Part shown: positions 45,698 to 55,719 of the stretch, one piece after another | Layout: each line of letters opens with the position of its first letter | Numbering within the stretch: position 1 is the first letter of the stretch | From: Sinorhizobium sp. 6-70 | GTDB lineage: Bacteria > Pseudomonadota > Alphaproteobacteria > Rhizobiales > Rhizobiaceae | Reading direction: 5' to 3' | Assembly: GCF_030124375.1 (NCBI RefSeq) | Contig: NZ_JASKLS010000002.1 | Coordinates: 201,802 to 265,801, forward strand | Length of the DNA: 64,000 nt | The notes under the pieces: model-generated | What the model was told of the DNA's origin: nothing | The model's input: only the letters and a program-made list of their open reading frames with translations | Databases searched by the model: none | Translations under genes and position numbers: made by a program

Positions 45698-47299
45698 TCA
45701 GACGTTGAAGGCAGCGCCGATCAGCGTCTTGGTATAGGGCTCCTTCGGCGCCTCGAAGATCGCGTCCGTTTCGCCCTCCTCGACGATGCGGCCGTTCTTC
45801 ATCACGATCACGTAGTCCGACATCGCCTTCACGACGGAAAGATCGTGGCTGATGAAGATGTAGGAGAGCCCGTACGAACGCTGCAGGTCGCGCAGAAGCT
45901 CGATGACCTGCCCCTGCACCGAACGGTCGAGCGCCGAGGTCGGTTCGTCGAGGATCACGACTTTCGGCTTCAGGATCATGGCGCGGGCGATCGCGATGCG
46001 CTGGCGCTGGCCGCCAGAGAACTCGTGCGGGTAGCGGTTGCGCGATGCTGGATCGAGGCCGACTTCCTTCAGTGCGGCGATTGCGCGGCGGTCCCGCTCT
46101 GCCCGGTTGAGCTCGGGCTCGTGCACGTAAAGGCCTTCGGTGATGATCTCGCCGACCGTCCGGCGCGGCGACAGCGAACCGTAGGGATCCTGGAAAACGA
46201 GCTGGAGTTGGCGACGCAGGGGCCGCATCGCGCCCCGGTCGAAACCTGATATATCGGTTGCGCCGAAGCGATAGTGCCCCTTGCTCGGCAGCAGTCTCAG
46301 CAGCGCACGGCCTAATGTCGATTTTCCCGACCCGGACTCACCGACGATGCCGATCGTCTGGCCTTGCCTCAGGCGCAGATTGACACCGTCGACAGCCCGG
46401 AACACCGAAGAACCACCACGGAACAGCCCGCCGCCGATCGAATAATCGACCGAAACGTCACGGCCTTCCAGAATGATCGGCGCGTTTTCCGGCGGCGATG
46501 CCTTGCGTCCGCTCGGCTCGGCTGCAAGCAGCATCTTCGTATAGTCGGCCTTCGGCCGCTCGAAGATCTCGGCCGTCCTGCCATGCTCGACCACCTCGCC
46601 CCGGCGCATCACCGCGACCCGCTCGGCGAAATGCTTCACGATGCCGAGGTCGTGCGTAATCAGCACGATTGCCATGCCGAAACGCTTCTGCAGCGACTTT
46701 AGGAGATCGAGAATCTGCGCCTGGATGGTCACATCCAGCGCGGTCGTCGGTTCGTCCGCGATCAGGATGTCCGGCTCGTTGGCAAGCGCCATGGCGATCA
46801 TCACGCGTTGCCGCTGGCCGCCGGACAGTTCATGCGGATAGCTGTCGACGCGACGCGCCGGCTCGGGGATGCCCACGAGCTCCAACAGTTCGAGCACCCG
46901 CTTGCGCGCCTGCTTGAACGTTCCGCCGCGGTGGTGGACGATCGGCTCGGCGATCTGTCGACCGATCGTGTAGAGCGGGTCGAGCGACGTCATCGGCTCC
47001 TGGAAGATCATCGTGATCTTCGAGCCCCTGACGTCGTTCAATGCCTTGGGTGCAAGTCCGATAAGGTCCCGGCCGCGATAACGGGCCGAGCCGGTCACGG
47101 TGCCGTTCTTCGCCAACAGTCCCATGATGCCCATCATGGTCTGGCTCTTGCCAGACCCGGACTCGCCGACGACGGCCAGCGTTTCGCCGGCACGGACGTC
47201 GAGATCGATGCCTTTGACGGCCTCGACGGTACCGTCCGGGGTCGAAAAGTCCACTTTGAGGCCGCGGACGGCAAGAATGGATTCCTTCATATCTGCCAT
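45698..47299 (-). CDS. Fused oligopeptide ABC transporter ATPase (OppD-OppF fusion)
   Basis: The 533-residue protein joins two peptide-transporter ATPase domains: the first has Walker [17 protein letters not shown] and [12 protein letters not shown]; the second [17 protein letters not shown] and [12 protein letters not shown]. Both domains are followed by the PYTK motif of the Opp/Dpp family (ADYTKMLL and EPYTKTLI). It resembles YejF-like fused ATPases. Start at 47299, with AAGGA upstream, is 1 base after the oppC-like stop. Last gene of a complete oppABC-DF operon, ending at a strong terminator. Confidence 0.9.
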   Translation of the reverse strand: MADMKESILAVRGLKVDFSTPDGTVEAVKGIDLDVRAGETLAVVGESGSGKSQTMMGIMGLLAKNGTVTGSARYRGRDLIGLAPKALNDVRGSKITMIFQEPMTSLDPLYTIGRQIAEPIVHHRGGTFKQARKRVLELLELVGIPEPARRVDSYPHELSGGQRQRVMIAMALANEPDILIADEPTTALDVTIQAQILDLLKSLQKRFGMAIVLITHDLGIVKHFAERVAVMRRGEVVEHGRTAEIFERPKADYTKMLLAAEPSGRKASPPENAPIILEGRDVSVDYSIGGGLFRGGSSVFRAVDGVNLRLRQGQTIGIVGESGSGKSTLGRALLRLLPSKGHYRFGATDISGFDRGAMRPLRRQLQLVFQDPYGSLSPRRTVGEIITEGLYVHEPELNRAERDRRAIAALKEVGLDPASRNRYPHEFSGGQRQRIAIARAMILKPKVVILDEPTSALDRSVQGQVIELLRDLQRSYGLSYIFISHDLSVVKAMSDYVIVMKNGRIVEEGETDAIFEAPKEPYTKTLIGAAFNV

Positions 47300-47300
47300 G

Positions 47301-48431
47301 TCAGCGATCCTTCGGGTCGAGCGCATCGCGCAGGCCGTCGCCGACGAAATTCAGCGAAAACAGCGTGACGACGAAGAAGATGGCCGGGAAGATGAGCAGC
47401 CACGGCGCCGACTGGATATTGTTTGCTCCTTCGGAGATCAGCGCGCCCCAGCTTGTCAGCGGCGCCTGCACGCCGAGGCCGAGGAAGGAAAGAAAGCTCT
47501 CCAGCAGGATGACCTTCGGCACGACCACGGTGACGAAGACGATGACCGGCCCGATCGTGTTCGGAATGATGTGACGACGGATGATCTGCCAATCGGTAAG
47601 GCCAAGCGCCTGTGCCGCGCCGACGAACTCGCGCCGTTTGAGTGCAAGCGTCTGCCCCCGCACGATACGCGCCATGTCCAGCCATTCGACTGCGCCGATC
47701 ACCAGGAAGATAAGGATGAAGCTGCGGCCGAAGAAAACGACGAGCACGACGACGAGAAAGACGAAGGGCAGCGAATAGAGGATCTCGACCAGACGCATCA
47801 TGACGTTGTCGACGCGCCCGCCGATATAGCCCGAGGTCGCCCCGTAGACGACGCCGATGCCGAGCGAGACGAGGCTCGCGAGCAGCCCGACGGCGATCGA
47901 AATCTGTCCGCCAAGCATAACGCGAACGAGCAGGTCGCGACCGTTCGAGTCAGTGCCGAACGGGAAATATTCGCGGTCCACCTGGCCCTCGACCTTCAGG
48001 GTACGGCCATCGTCTTCGGTCGCGACCACCTTCGTGCCCTCGAACTCGTTGGCCCTGTCGAAGTAGCGCGTCGCGCGGGGGTCGATAGGCTGATCCGACG
48101 TAATGGTGGCGGTGAACCGCTGGCCCTCAACGGCGAATTCCTTGAGCGTTACGCGGGCGCGTGTGGCAACGCCTTCCATCACGTCCTGCAGCGTCGACGC
48201 ATCCGGCCTTGGCTCCAGGCTCGGACCGATCGAGACGTAGGACGGGAAGACCTGATCGTAGGTGTGCGGCGAAAACAGCGGTCCAAGGAACGAAAACAGC
48301 GCGATGAGCACGAGCATGATGCAGCCGGCCATGGCGGCGCGGTTGCGGCGGAAGCGGAGCGCAGCAAGCTGAAAGAGGCTGCGTCCCTTGGTCTCCGGCG
48401 TGGACGCCGGTGCTTGGACGATATCAGTCAT
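47301..48431 (-). CDS. Oligopeptide ABC transporter permease, OppC-like
   Basis: The 376-residue protein has an N-terminal helix (AAMAGCIMLVLIALFSFLGPLF), a long periplasmic insert of about 100 residues (roughly 60-165), FGTDSNGRDLLVRV, and the typical EAA loop GAAQALGLTDWQIIRRHIIPN. It ends GDGLRDALDPKDR. The periplasmic insert makes it longer than dpp-type partners (289 residues at 16330). The start overlaps the oppB-like stop by 8 bases, so translation is coupled. Confidence 0.9.
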   Translation of the reverse strand: MTDIVQAPASTPETKGRSLFQLAALRFRRNRAAMAGCIMLVLIALFSFLGPLFSPHTYDQVFPSYVSIGPSLEPRPDASTLQDVMEGVATRARVTLKEFAVEGQRFTATITSDQPIDPRATRYFDRANEFEGTKVVATEDDGRTLKVEGQVDREYFPFGTDSNGRDLLVRVMLGGQISIAVGLLASLVSLGIGVVYGATSGYIGGRVDNVMMRLVEILYSLPFVFLVVVLVVFFGRSFILIFLVIGAVEWLDMARIVRGQTLALKRREFVGAAQALGLTDWQIIRRHIIPNTIGPVIVFVTVVVPKVILLESFLSFLGLGVQAPLTSWGALISEGANNIQSAPWLLIFPAIFFVVTLFSLNFVGDGLRDALDPKDR

Positions 48432-49347
48432 GGCGGACCCTCGGATCGAGCAGGCCGTAGAGAATATCGACCAATAAATTGAAGACGATGACGAAAATGG
48501 CGACCAGGATGACGGTGCCCATGACCAGCGTGTAGTCGCGGTTGATCGCGCCGAGAACGAAGTAGCGACCGACGCCGGGAATGGTGAAGATCGTTTCGAC
48601 GACCGCCGAGCCGGTAAGAAGTGCAGCCGCACAGGGTGCGAGATAGGAAACGACCGGAAGCATCGCGCCGCGCATCGCGTGCGTGACGACGACCGCGCGG
48701 GACGGCAGGCCATAGGCCTTGGCGGTACGGATGTGGTCGGTGTGGAGCGCTTCGATCATCGAGCCGCGGGTAAGCCGGGCGAAGACGGCGAGCTGCGGCA
48801 ATGCGAGAGCGATCATCGGCAGGATCAGGAAACGGAACGATCCGTCGCCCCAGCCGCCGGCCGGCAGCCATGACAGAACGATTGCGAAAACGAGCGTCAG
48901 CACCGGGCCGACGACGAAGTTCGGAACGGTGACGCCGATCGTCGAGACTGCCATGATCCCGAAGTCGAGGACGCTGTTCTGCCTGAGGGCCGCGATCGTG
49001 CCGGCGATCACGCCGCCGATCACAGCCAGAAGCAGTGCATAGAAACCCAGCTCCATCGAATAGGGCAAGCCCTTGCCGATCAGCTGCGCGACGTTGTTAT
49101 CCTTGTAGATGTAGCTCGGACCGAAGTCGCCCGTCACCGCATTGCTGAGATAGTGAACGTATTGGCGCCAGAGCGGCTGATCGAGGTGATAGGTCCTCAT
49201 CAGGTTCTCCATCGTGGAGGGAGGGAGAGGACGCTCGAGATTGAAGGGGCCGCCGGGGGCAAACCGCATCAGAAAGAAGGATATGGTGACGACGATGAAG
49301 AGGGTCGGCACCGCACTCGCCAGTCGGCGAAGGATGAAGGGGATCAT
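48424..49347 (-). CDS. Oligopeptide ABC transporter permease, OppB-like
   Basis: The 307-residue permease begins MIPFILRRLASAVPTLF and has the typical helices, RFAPGGPF after helix one, and an EAA-like loop RTAKAYGLPSRAVVVTHAM. VETIFTIPGVGRYFVLGAINRDYTLVMG matches the conserved C-terminal block. It lies 54 bases after the oppA-like stop, with a 15-bp-arm hairpin between. Part of the peptide importer. An 8-base overlap with oppC follows. Confidence 0.9.
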   Translation of the reverse strand: MIPFILRRLASAVPTLFIVVTISFFLMRFAPGGPFNLERPLPPSTMENLMRTYHLDQPLWRQYVHYLSNAVTGDFGPSYIYKDNNVAQLIGKGLPYSMELGFYALLLAVIGGVIAGTIAALRQNSVLDFGIMAVSTIGVTVPNFVVGPVLTLVFAIVLSWLPAGGWGDGSFRFLILPMIALALPQLAVFARLTRGSMIEALHTDHIRTAKAYGLPSRAVVVTHAMRGAMLPVVSYLAPCAAALLTGSAVVETIFTIPGVGRYFVLGAINRDYTLVMGTVILVAIFVIVFNLLVDILYGLLDPRVRHD

Positions 49348-49359
49348 GGATGTGCTCCG

Positions 49360-49395
49360 GAGGCGACGCGCGGCAGACCAGCCGCGCGTCGCCTC
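49360..49395 (-). promoter_or_regulatory. Perfect 15-bp-arm hairpin between oppA- and oppB-like genes
   Basis: GAGGCGACGCGCGGC (49360-49374) and GCCGCGCGTCGCCTC (49381-49395) are exact reverse complements with a 6-base loop. It begins 7 bases after the oppA-like stop. Very stable, without a U-tract; probably protects the oppA message end or attenuates transcription of the permease genes. Confidence 0.75.
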
Positions 49396-49401
49396 AGTTC
49401 G

Positions 49402-51000
49402 TTATTCGGCGACGCTCAGGAACTTGCTCAGGTGCGCGTTCGGTCCGTTGTCCTGCCAGCCCTTGACGCGGCTCGAGACGAGCCACAGGTCCGCTTGGGT
49501 GAGGAACGGCGCGATCGGCTGTTCCTTCATCAGCAGGGCCTCGGCTTCGTGGAGAAGCTTCGCGCGTGCTGCCGGATCCTGTTCTTCATAGGACTTCTTC
49601 ATCAACGCGTCGTATTCGGCGTTTTCGAAGTGGCCATAGTTGAAGGTCTTGTTGCTGCTGAGGCTCAGCGCCAGGAAGTTTTCGGCGTCGGCATAGTCGG
49701 CAACCCAGCCGGCGCGCGCGACGTTGAACTTGCCGCCTTCCTGCAGGTAGGCGTAGTGCGACGAAACGTCGAGGTTCACCAGCGAAACCTTTGCGCCGAA
49801 GGTGTTCTTCCACATGTCGGCGACAGCCGTTGCAACACGCTCGTGGTTCGGGTTGGTGTTGTAGCGGATTTCGATGTTGAGCGGCTTGCCGCCCTCACCG
49901 TAGCCGGCTTCCTTCATCAGCGCGATCGCCTGATCTTCGCGGTCGAGCTGCGACAGGTTTGCAAAGTCGGCCTTCGCCGGTTCGCCATAGCTCTCGAGGC
50001 CCGGCGGCACCATCGAATAGGACGGCAGCTGCGAGCCGCTGTAGATCTCCTTGGCGAGGAAGTCGCGATCGACCGCCATCGACAGCGCGCGGCGAACGCG
50101 GACGTCGCTGTAGGGCTCCTGCCGCGTGTCGAAGGCGTAATAGTAGGTCGCAAGCGTCGGCGAGACGTGGACCTGGTCACCATAGGACTTGCGCAGGCGC
50201 TCGATCTGGTCGGCCGAGAAGTTGTAGGCGAGGTCCATTTCCTTTGCTTCGAAGCGGCGGACCGAGGCCGCCTGGTCGTCGATCGGATAGAAGATCACCT
50301 TGTCGAGCTTGACGTTGGCTGCGTCCCAGTAATTCGCGTTTTTCTCGACCGTCAGGCTGTCGTTCGGCACATGGGCGGTCAGCTTGAACGCGCCGTTCGA
50401 GACCATTACGCCCGGCTTGACGAAATCGGCAGCGTTCTTCTCGACGCTTGCCTTGCTGACCGGAAGTGCGGTCTGGTGCGCGAGCAGTTCCAGGAAGAAC
50501 GGCGTCGGGCGTTCAAGCGTGATTTCCAGCGTCTTTTCGTCGACAGCCTTCACACCGAGCTGGTCGACCGGCGCTTCACCCTTGTTGACCTTCTCGGCAT
50601 TCTTGATCGGGAAGAGAATGTTGGCGTATTCGGCCGCCGTCTTCGGGTCTTCCACACGACGGAACGAGAAGGCGAAATCTTCGGCGGTTACCGGCGAGCC
50701 GTCCGACCACTTGGCATCGGCGCGCAGCTTGAAGGTATAGACGGTTCCGTCGTCCGAAAGCTCCCAGGTTTCGGCTGCACCGGGGATGATCTTGCCCGCG
50801 GCATCGTAAATCGTCAGGCCTTCATAGAGATCCTTCAGGATGAACTCTTCGATGTTGATCGACGTGTGTGCTTGGTCGAGCGTCTGCGGCTCGCCGGCGT
50901 TGCCGCGGTGAAGGACCGCTTCCGCAAGCGCCGGGCTTGCGCCGATCAGCAGCGAGCCAAGCAACGCTGCGGCGCTGAGTTTAAGCTTCAGTGAGGTCAT
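49402..51000 (-). CDS. oppA: Oligopeptide-binding periplasmic protein, OppA family
   Basis: The 532-residue family 5 solute-binding protein has a signal peptide (about 1-26, ending SPALA), then HRGNAGEPQTLDQAHTSI, LRADAKWSDGSPVTAEDF and late YADAENFLALSLSSNK, a combination that fits OppA/MppA rather than DppA. It captures peptides of varied sequence for OppBC-DF. It heads the operon; the adjacent 750 bases upstream should hold its promoter. The sequence is complete. Confidence 0.88.
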   Translation of the reverse strand: MTSLKLKLSAAALLGSLLIGASPALAEAVLHRGNAGEPQTLDQAHTSINIEEFILKDLYEGLTIYDAAGKIIPGAAETWELSDDGTVYTFKLRADAKWSDGSPVTAEDFAFSFRRVEDPKTAAEYANILFPIKNAEKVNKGEAPVDQLGVKAVDEKTLEITLERPTPFFLELLAHQTALPVSKASVEKNAADFVKPGVMVSNGAFKLTAHVPNDSLTVEKNANYWDAANVKLDKVIFYPIDDQAASVRRFEAKEMDLAYNFSADQIERLRKSYGDQVHVSPTLATYYYAFDTRQEPYSDVRVRRALSMAVDRDFLAKEIYSGSQLPSYSMVPPGLESYGEPAKADFANLSQLDREDQAIALMKEAGYGEGGKPLNIEIRYNTNPNHERVATAVADMWKNTFGAKVSLVNLDVSSHYAYLQEGGKFNVARAGWVADYADAENFLALSLSSNKTFNYGHFENAEYDALMKKSYEEQDPAARAKLLHEAEALLMKEQPIAPFLTQADLWLVSSRVKGWQDNGPNAHLSKFLSVAE

Positions 51001-51752
51001 TGTTTTTTCTCCTTCCCCTCTTTTTGGGTTGTGATCGCAGGAGAGAAGGGCAAATTCTCAACAAAGGCAAGGCGCTTTGTGCGGAAAATTGCATCCTCCT
51101 CTATAGGCCATGATTTTCATATCCGCATAGGTTGTATTTCGTTTGCGGTGGATTTCGTCTCCTTTGCGACTTTGGTCAGGCTGGACAGCAACAGGCCGAA
51201 CGGCAAACTGTAACGTTTTAGATCGAATTCAGGGATCGCCCGTTCGGTCCCAAAAACCGACCCGGAAAGGCCGATATGCAAAGTTTGTGAATTGAAGTGG
51301 CACTTTACGTAATATGCAAAAAAATATGCGGCTCCTGTCGCAATTTTTTTGCAATTCGCAGGTATGCATCGACTGAGCCACCGCGTCGTTAAGGAGCGAT
51401 TTCGTCCCTCGTAGCCTACCGGCATATGCGCCTTTACCCTCCTCTCCGCACCAGCCTGCCAGCACCACCAGAAAGCGAAAGCCGCTAATTTTGACCGTGC
51501 GATTTCTCATCCACAGCAAAATCCGCTGACGCACGTCAATCAAGTGTTCGACCGTCCCGCCGTCCCCGTTGCCAAAAGACCCGCATGAATTATTGTGCCT
51601 TTGACTTGGTTCGGCCGCGTCGGCTCCAGGTCCGCCGAAGCGCGGTCGATCCATCTTCAGCGCCCTCGCGAACAAGACTCATCGGGTACTGAACCCGTGT
51701 CCGCCTATCCACGGCGCCTGGAGTAGGGCGTCCAGTATCAGGGAGATTTCGA
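51001..51752. other. Long intergenic region between oppA and the aldolase gene
   Basis: 752 bases with no convincing gene on either strand; the open frames present lack start signals and have codon use unlike neighbours. The left end should hold the oppA promoter and leader. An inverted repeat TGACG-CA-CGTCA is at 51527-51538, about 215 bases before the aldolase start. A poly-T patch (ATTTTTTTGC) is near 51345. A small RNA could hide here, but I see no hairpin plus U-tract that proves one. Confidence 0.5.
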
Positions 51753-52799
51753 ATGGCATTGATCACATTGCGGCAACTGCTCGACCACGCGGCGCAGAAC
51801 AATTACGCGCTGCCAGCCTTCAATGTGAACAATCTCGAATATATTCAGGCAGTCATGCGAGCCGCCGATGCGACGGATTCTCCGGTGATCCTGCAGGCGA
51901 GCCGCGGCGCGCGCGCCTATGCCGGGGACGCCTTCCTCCGTCACCTGATCCTCGGCGCAGCCGAGGAATACCCGCATATCCCCGTCTGTCTGCATCTCGA
52001 CCACGGCGACCAGCCGTCGACCTGCATTTCCGCCATCACCAACGGCTTCACCTCGGTGATGATGGACGGCTCGCTCGAAAAGGACGGCAGGACCGTTGCT
52101 AGCTATGAATACAATGTCGCGGTGACCGCGGAAGTCGTGAAGATCGCCCATGCGGCCGGCGTTTCCGTCGAAGGCGAACTCGGTTGCCTCGGCAACCTTG
52201 AAACAGGCGCTGGCGACAAGGAGGACGGCCACGGCTTCGAGGGTAAGCTGTCGCGGGAGGAGTTGCTGACGGATCCGGAGCAGGCGTTCGATTTCGTTTC
52301 CAAGACCGGCGTCGATGCACTTGCCGTCGCGATCGGCACCAGCCACGGCGCCTACAAGTTCACGCGAGAGCCGGACGGCGAGATCCTTTCGATCGACACG
52401 ATCGCCAAGATCAACCGGCGGCTGCCGAACACCCACCTTGTCATGCATGGCTCGTCGTCCGTGCCGGCCAATCTCCAGGAACTCTTCAATGCCTACGGCG
52501 GCAAGATGAAGAAGACTTGGGGCGTGCCGGTCGCCGAGATCCAGAAGGCAATCCCGCTCGGCGTCCGTAAGGTCAACATCGACACCGATCTCCGGCTCGC
52601 CTTCACAGGCGAGATCCGCAAGCACCACCTCGAGCATCCGGACAATTTCGACCCGCGCAACTACCTGAAGCCAGCGATCGCGCGTATGACCGAGGTCTGC
52701 AAGGAACGCTTCGAGGCCTTCCGCGCCGCCGGCCAAGCCTCGAAGATCAGGGTGCTGCGCCTGCCGGAAATGGCCAGGCATTACGCCAAGGCGGCCTGA
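51753..52799 (+). CDS. fba: Class II fructose-bisphosphate aldolase (Calvin-cycle subtype)
   Basis: The 348-residue zinc enzyme cleaves or forms fructose 1,6-bisphosphate. HLDHGDQ at about 81-87 supplies the catalytic Asp and a zinc His; [19 protein letters not shown] and MHGSSSVP are class II signatures with further zinc and phosphate ligands. The subtype without large insertions and ending in [13 protein letters not shown] resembles CbbA/FbaA from autotrophic proteobacteria. No other cbb gene is near. Its own promoter lies in the long gap upstream; a hairpin terminator follows at 52836. Confidence 0.92.
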   Translation: MALITLRQLLDHAAQNNYALPAFNVNNLEYIQAVMRAADATDSPVILQASRGARAYAGDAFLRHLILGAAEEYPHIPVCLHLDHGDQPSTCISAITNGFTSVMMDGSLEKDGRTVASYEYNVAVTAEVVKIAHAAGVSVEGELGCLGNLETGAGDKEDGHGFEGKLSREELLTDPEQAFDFVSKTGVDALAVAIGTSHGAYKFTREPDGEILSIDTIAKINRRLPNTHLVMHGSSSVPANLQELFNAYGGKMKKTWGVPVAEIQKAIPLGVRKVNIDTDLRLAFTGEIRKHHLEHPDNFDPRNYLKPAIARMTEVCKERFEAFRAAGQASKIRVLRLPEMARHYAKAA

Positions 52800-52835
52800 C
52801 CGGGAGGCGCCCGGGGCCCCTCCTCGCAACAATCA

Positions 52836-52874
52836 CAATGTGGCGCGTCTGAAGGGCGCGCATCACATTGCATT
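52836..52874 (+). terminator. Terminator after the aldolase gene
   Basis: CAATGTG (52836-52842) then GCGCG pairs with CGCGC, a 2-base bulge and CACATTG (52864-52870), followed by CATTTT. It lies 37 bases after the aldolase stop and just before the convergent ABC exporter gene ends at 52879. Confidence 0.65.
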
Positions 52875-52878
52875 TTGC

Positions 52879-54672
52879 TCAGCCGTGGTGCTCCACGCGT
52901 GCCTCGTGCTCGTAGAGCTGGTCCATGCTCAACGACGCCACCTCAGCCAGCGGAATCTGGCTTTTCACGCGGCCGCTGCCGAGAACCACCACGTCGTCGC
53001 AGAACGAAATCGTGCTGCGGTGGTGGCTGATCACGATGGTCGTGCGACGGCCAGCCCTTAGTCTCAGCGTTTCGACGATCGCGGCCTCCGACAGGCCGTC
53101 AACGGCGTTCGTGGCTTCGTCGAGGATCAGGATTTCGGGGTCGCGCACCAGCGCCCTGGCAAGCGCAATGCGCTGCCGCTGCCCCGCCGAGAGACTCGCG
53201 CCGCGATAACCGACGATGGTCGCGTATCCTTGAGGCAGCTTTTCCACGAAACTGTGCGCCTCGGCCAGTTTGGCTGCCTGCTCCACTTCGGCGATCGTAG
53301 CGTTCTGGCCGTAGGTAATGTTTTCGAAGATGCTGCCGTCCACCAGTTCGAGATCCTGGCTGGCGACGGCAATCTGGCGCCGCCACTGAGCGGGATCGAT
53401 CTGATCGAGCGGCATGCCGTCGACGAGGATGTGTCCTTCGTCAGGCTCCACAAAGCGGCACAGGAGATTGACGATCGTGGTCTTGCCGGCACCCGACCGT
53501 CCGATGATCGCCGTCGAGCGGCCGCTGCGAATTGCGAAGGTCGCCGAACTGAGCACGATGGGGCGCGCCTCGGAGCCCGGATACCGGAACGTCACGTGAT
53601 CGAATTTCATGCCCTCGCGCAAACCGGCGAACGGTTCATGACCGGCCGGAGGCTTCGGCTTGTCCGACGGATCGAGGAGCCAGCGCACCTCTTCCAGCGA
53701 CCCGCTCCAGCCCTGAATCTGCCCCCAGGACATTTGCAGGGCGCGCACGTGCGGCTGCAAGCGATAGAGCAGCACGACGAAGGCGACGATGACCGGAAAG
53801 CTGACGCCGACAGACCAGGCACTGACGACCGCCCCCAGGAACAGGGCGGAATGCAGCACTTCCGTGAGCGGCGGCAACGAGCCCTGGCGGCTCTGCAGGA
53901 CGAATCCGGCCCGGCGGACGGCATCCGAAGCGGCGTCGAATACCGCCTTCTCGCGCTCCTCCTGGCCGAACACGCGGATCAGCCGGCCGGCATGGACGAG
54001 ATGAAGCATCCTCGCGGCAAGCTCGCTGTTGAAGGACGTCACGTCCCGGCTCGGGCCTCTAAGAGTGGCCGACAAAACGGCGTGCGCGAGCTGGACGAGG
54101 ACGAGGCCAAGCGCGACGAACAGCGTCATCTGCCAGGAAAGCAGCAGCAGAAACGCCAGCAGGATGACGGCAGCGGAACCGTTCACCAGGGCCGCGAGCA
54201 CGGTCTGTATTGCGTCGGAGGCCCGCCATGACTCGTTGGAGATGATGTTGAGCAGGCGACCGGGATTTTGCTGCAGGAAGAAAGGATAGCCGATCCTCAA
54301 GAGTTGGTCCGAGAGCGCACTTCGGATCGCGTGACTTGCCTTTCCATAGATAAAGGTCGTCAGCAGAGTGTTCGCAAAGGCGAGAACATTCTTCAGCGTG
54401 ATCAGCGCAAGAACGCCCGCTGCGATCACCAGCAGTCTTTGGCCGTCATCGAGCCCCGCGCCCACCTGCTGGAAGAAGGCAGAAATCCCCTGTAGTCCGC
54501 CGGCATCCTGATTTCCGGCAATGATGCCAAGCATTGGGATGATGAGGCCAATGCCGGCGCCTTCGAGCGCGGTACCGGCGAGGCCCAGAACCACGACGAT
54601 CGGCAGCAGACGCAACTGCCGCCCCATTGCGTTGTGCAGAACGTGAAAACCCGGCAATAGGAAACGCAACAT
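52879..54672 (-). CDS. ABC exporter (fused permease-ATPase) of a surface-polysaccharide operon
   Basis: The 597-residue half-transporter has a six-helix membrane domain (about 15-320) and an ATPase domain with Walker A GRSGAGKTT, signature LSAGQRQR and Walker B ILILDEATNAVD. The signature has Ala in place of the second-position Gly (LSAGQ for LSGGQ), a mild variant. The gene begins 8 bases after the upstream glycosyltransferase stop. In context with two GT2 enzymes and an acyltransferase, the probable cargo is a lipid-linked sugar or polysaccharide intermediate. MsbA- or PglK-like function is possible. Confidence 0.87.
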   Translation of the reverse strand: MLRFLLPGFHVLHNAMGRQLRLLPIVVVLGLAGTALEGAGIGLIIPMLGIIAGNQDAGGLQGISAFFQQVGAGLDDGQRLLVIAAGVLALITLKNVLAFANTLLTTFIYGKASHAIRSALSDQLLRIGYPFFLQQNPGRLLNIISNESWRASDAIQTVLAALVNGSAAVILLAFLLLLSWQMTLFVALGLVLVQLAHAVLSATLRGPSRDVTSFNSELAARMLHLVHAGRLIRVFGQEEREKAVFDAASDAVRRAGFVLQSRQGSLPPLTEVLHSALFLGAVVSAWSVGVSFPVIVAFVVLLYRLQPHVRALQMSWGQIQGWSGSLEEVRWLLDPSDKPKPPAGHEPFAGLREGMKFDHVTFRYPGSEARPIVLSSATFAIRSGRSTAIIGRSGAGKTTIVNLLCRFVEPDEGHILVDGMPLDQIDPAQWRRQIAVASQDLELVDGSIFENITYGQNATIAEVEQAAKLAEAHSFVEKLPQGYATIVGYRGASLSAGQRQRIALARALVRDPEILILDEATNAVDGLSEAAIVETLRLRAGRRTTIVISHHRSTISFCDDVVVLGSGRVKSQIPLAEVASLSMDQLYEHEARVEHHG

Positions 54673-54680
54673 GACGGCCC

Positions 54681-55718
54681 TCACCTTAATTTTGCCGCGG
54701 TCTGGTCGATCTGACGCAGCTCTGCCCGCGGCGTGGGGCCGGTCACGGCGAGGCGCGCGAACCTTGCGGCGCCAAGCAGGTTCATCGACACGATCGGCCA
54801 GTGGGATAGCTGGAGTTCGGGATCGAACCTCTCCCCGCCGAAGGCTTGGCCGCAGGCGGACCTTACGGTCCAGCAGAAGTGCTTGAGCAGCCATGGCGCC
54901 CTGAAGAAATGCTTCAGGCAAAGAGCGCCGTTGCCGAGGCTGTAGTTGCGGTGCAGCTTCTCGATCGCCTCGCGAGCCTTCCGGCCGTGGTGGTGATAGA
55001 CGGTCATGTCGGGAACGTATTCGACCGGGATATCAAGCTGAAACGCGCGTACGAGATAGTCGGTATCCTCCGCCGATTGCAGCGGCGCGCCGGCCCCGAA
55101 GCGCTCGTCGAAGGGGCCGACGAGCGCCGCGACATCCCGGTGCATCGTCATGTTGCACCCCAGCACGAAGCCGCCCGGATGGACGTCGCGGGTCAATCGC
55201 GCAGGAACGCTCGATCGTTTGATTGTGAATGGCAGATCGGACGGATCACCAAGCTCGACGCGACCGCCGCGGATGATGCGCCGTTCGCCATCGGCGTAAT
55301 GCCGCGCGAGATCGGCGAGATAGCGGCGGTGCACTTCGCAGTCATCGTCGACGAAAACGAGAATCCGGCCGCGGGCCCGCTCCATTCCTGCGTTGCGCGC
55401 CGCCGCCAGGCCCGGGCGCGGCTCGGCGACGAGCGCCATCGCGACAGGCGACGCCGCCGCTATCCGGATAAGCTCGTCCGGCGTCCCGTCCGTCGAGCCG
55501 TTATCGACGATCACCAGCTCGCTGGTGATGGCAGCATATGCAAGACATGCGGTCTCGATCGAACGGATGCAGGCGGCAATTCCCTGAACGCGATTTCGCG
55601 TGCAGACGATAAAGCTCGCGAATGGCCGCGACCCGCCGGAAATCGAAGTGGCGGAGATCGGCCGTGCGACCACTGCGTCTCGATGCTCTTGTGCGGTTGC
55701 AGAACGTTCGGACGCCAT
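54681..55718 (-). CDS. Family 2 glycosyltransferase
   Basis: The 345-residue GT-A enzyme starts its catalytic domain with ASFIVCTRNRVQGIAACIRS, followed by the nucleotide-binding VDNGSTDGT, a DxD-type VDDDCEV and a later acidic SAEDTDYL that likely provides the catalytic base. The C-terminal half has two short hydrophobic stretches. Start 55718 is taken as MASERSATAQ; ATG 55733 would add five residues and overlap the upstream gene by 14 bases. Neither has a strong ribosome binding site. Third gene in the operon, after the other GT2 gene. Confidence 0.82.
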   Translation of the reverse strand: MASERSATAQEHRDAVVARPISATSISGGSRPFASFIVCTRNRVQGIAACIRSIETACLAYAAITSELVIVDNGSTDGTPDELIRIAAASPVAMALVAEPRPGLAAARNAGMERARGRILVFVDDDCEVHRRYLADLARHYADGERRIIRGGRVELGDPSDLPFTIKRSSVPARLTRDVHPGGFVLGCNMTMHRDVAALVGPFDERFGAGAPLQSAEDTDYLVRAFQLDIPVEYVPDMTVYHHHGRKAREAIEKLHRNYSLGNGALCLKHFFRAPWLLKHFCWTVRSACGQAFGGERFDPELQLSHWPIVSMNLLGAARFARLAVTGPTPRAELRQIDQTAAKLR

Positions 55719-55719
55719 C

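Noticed and set aside
49153..50994. A 613-codon plus-strand frame
   Set aside because: Antisense to the OppA gene, which has a signal peptide and family 5 motifs.
51229..51675. Minus-strand frame of 148 codons in the oppA-fba gap
   Set aside because: No ribosome binding site or family features; composition not like a real protein.
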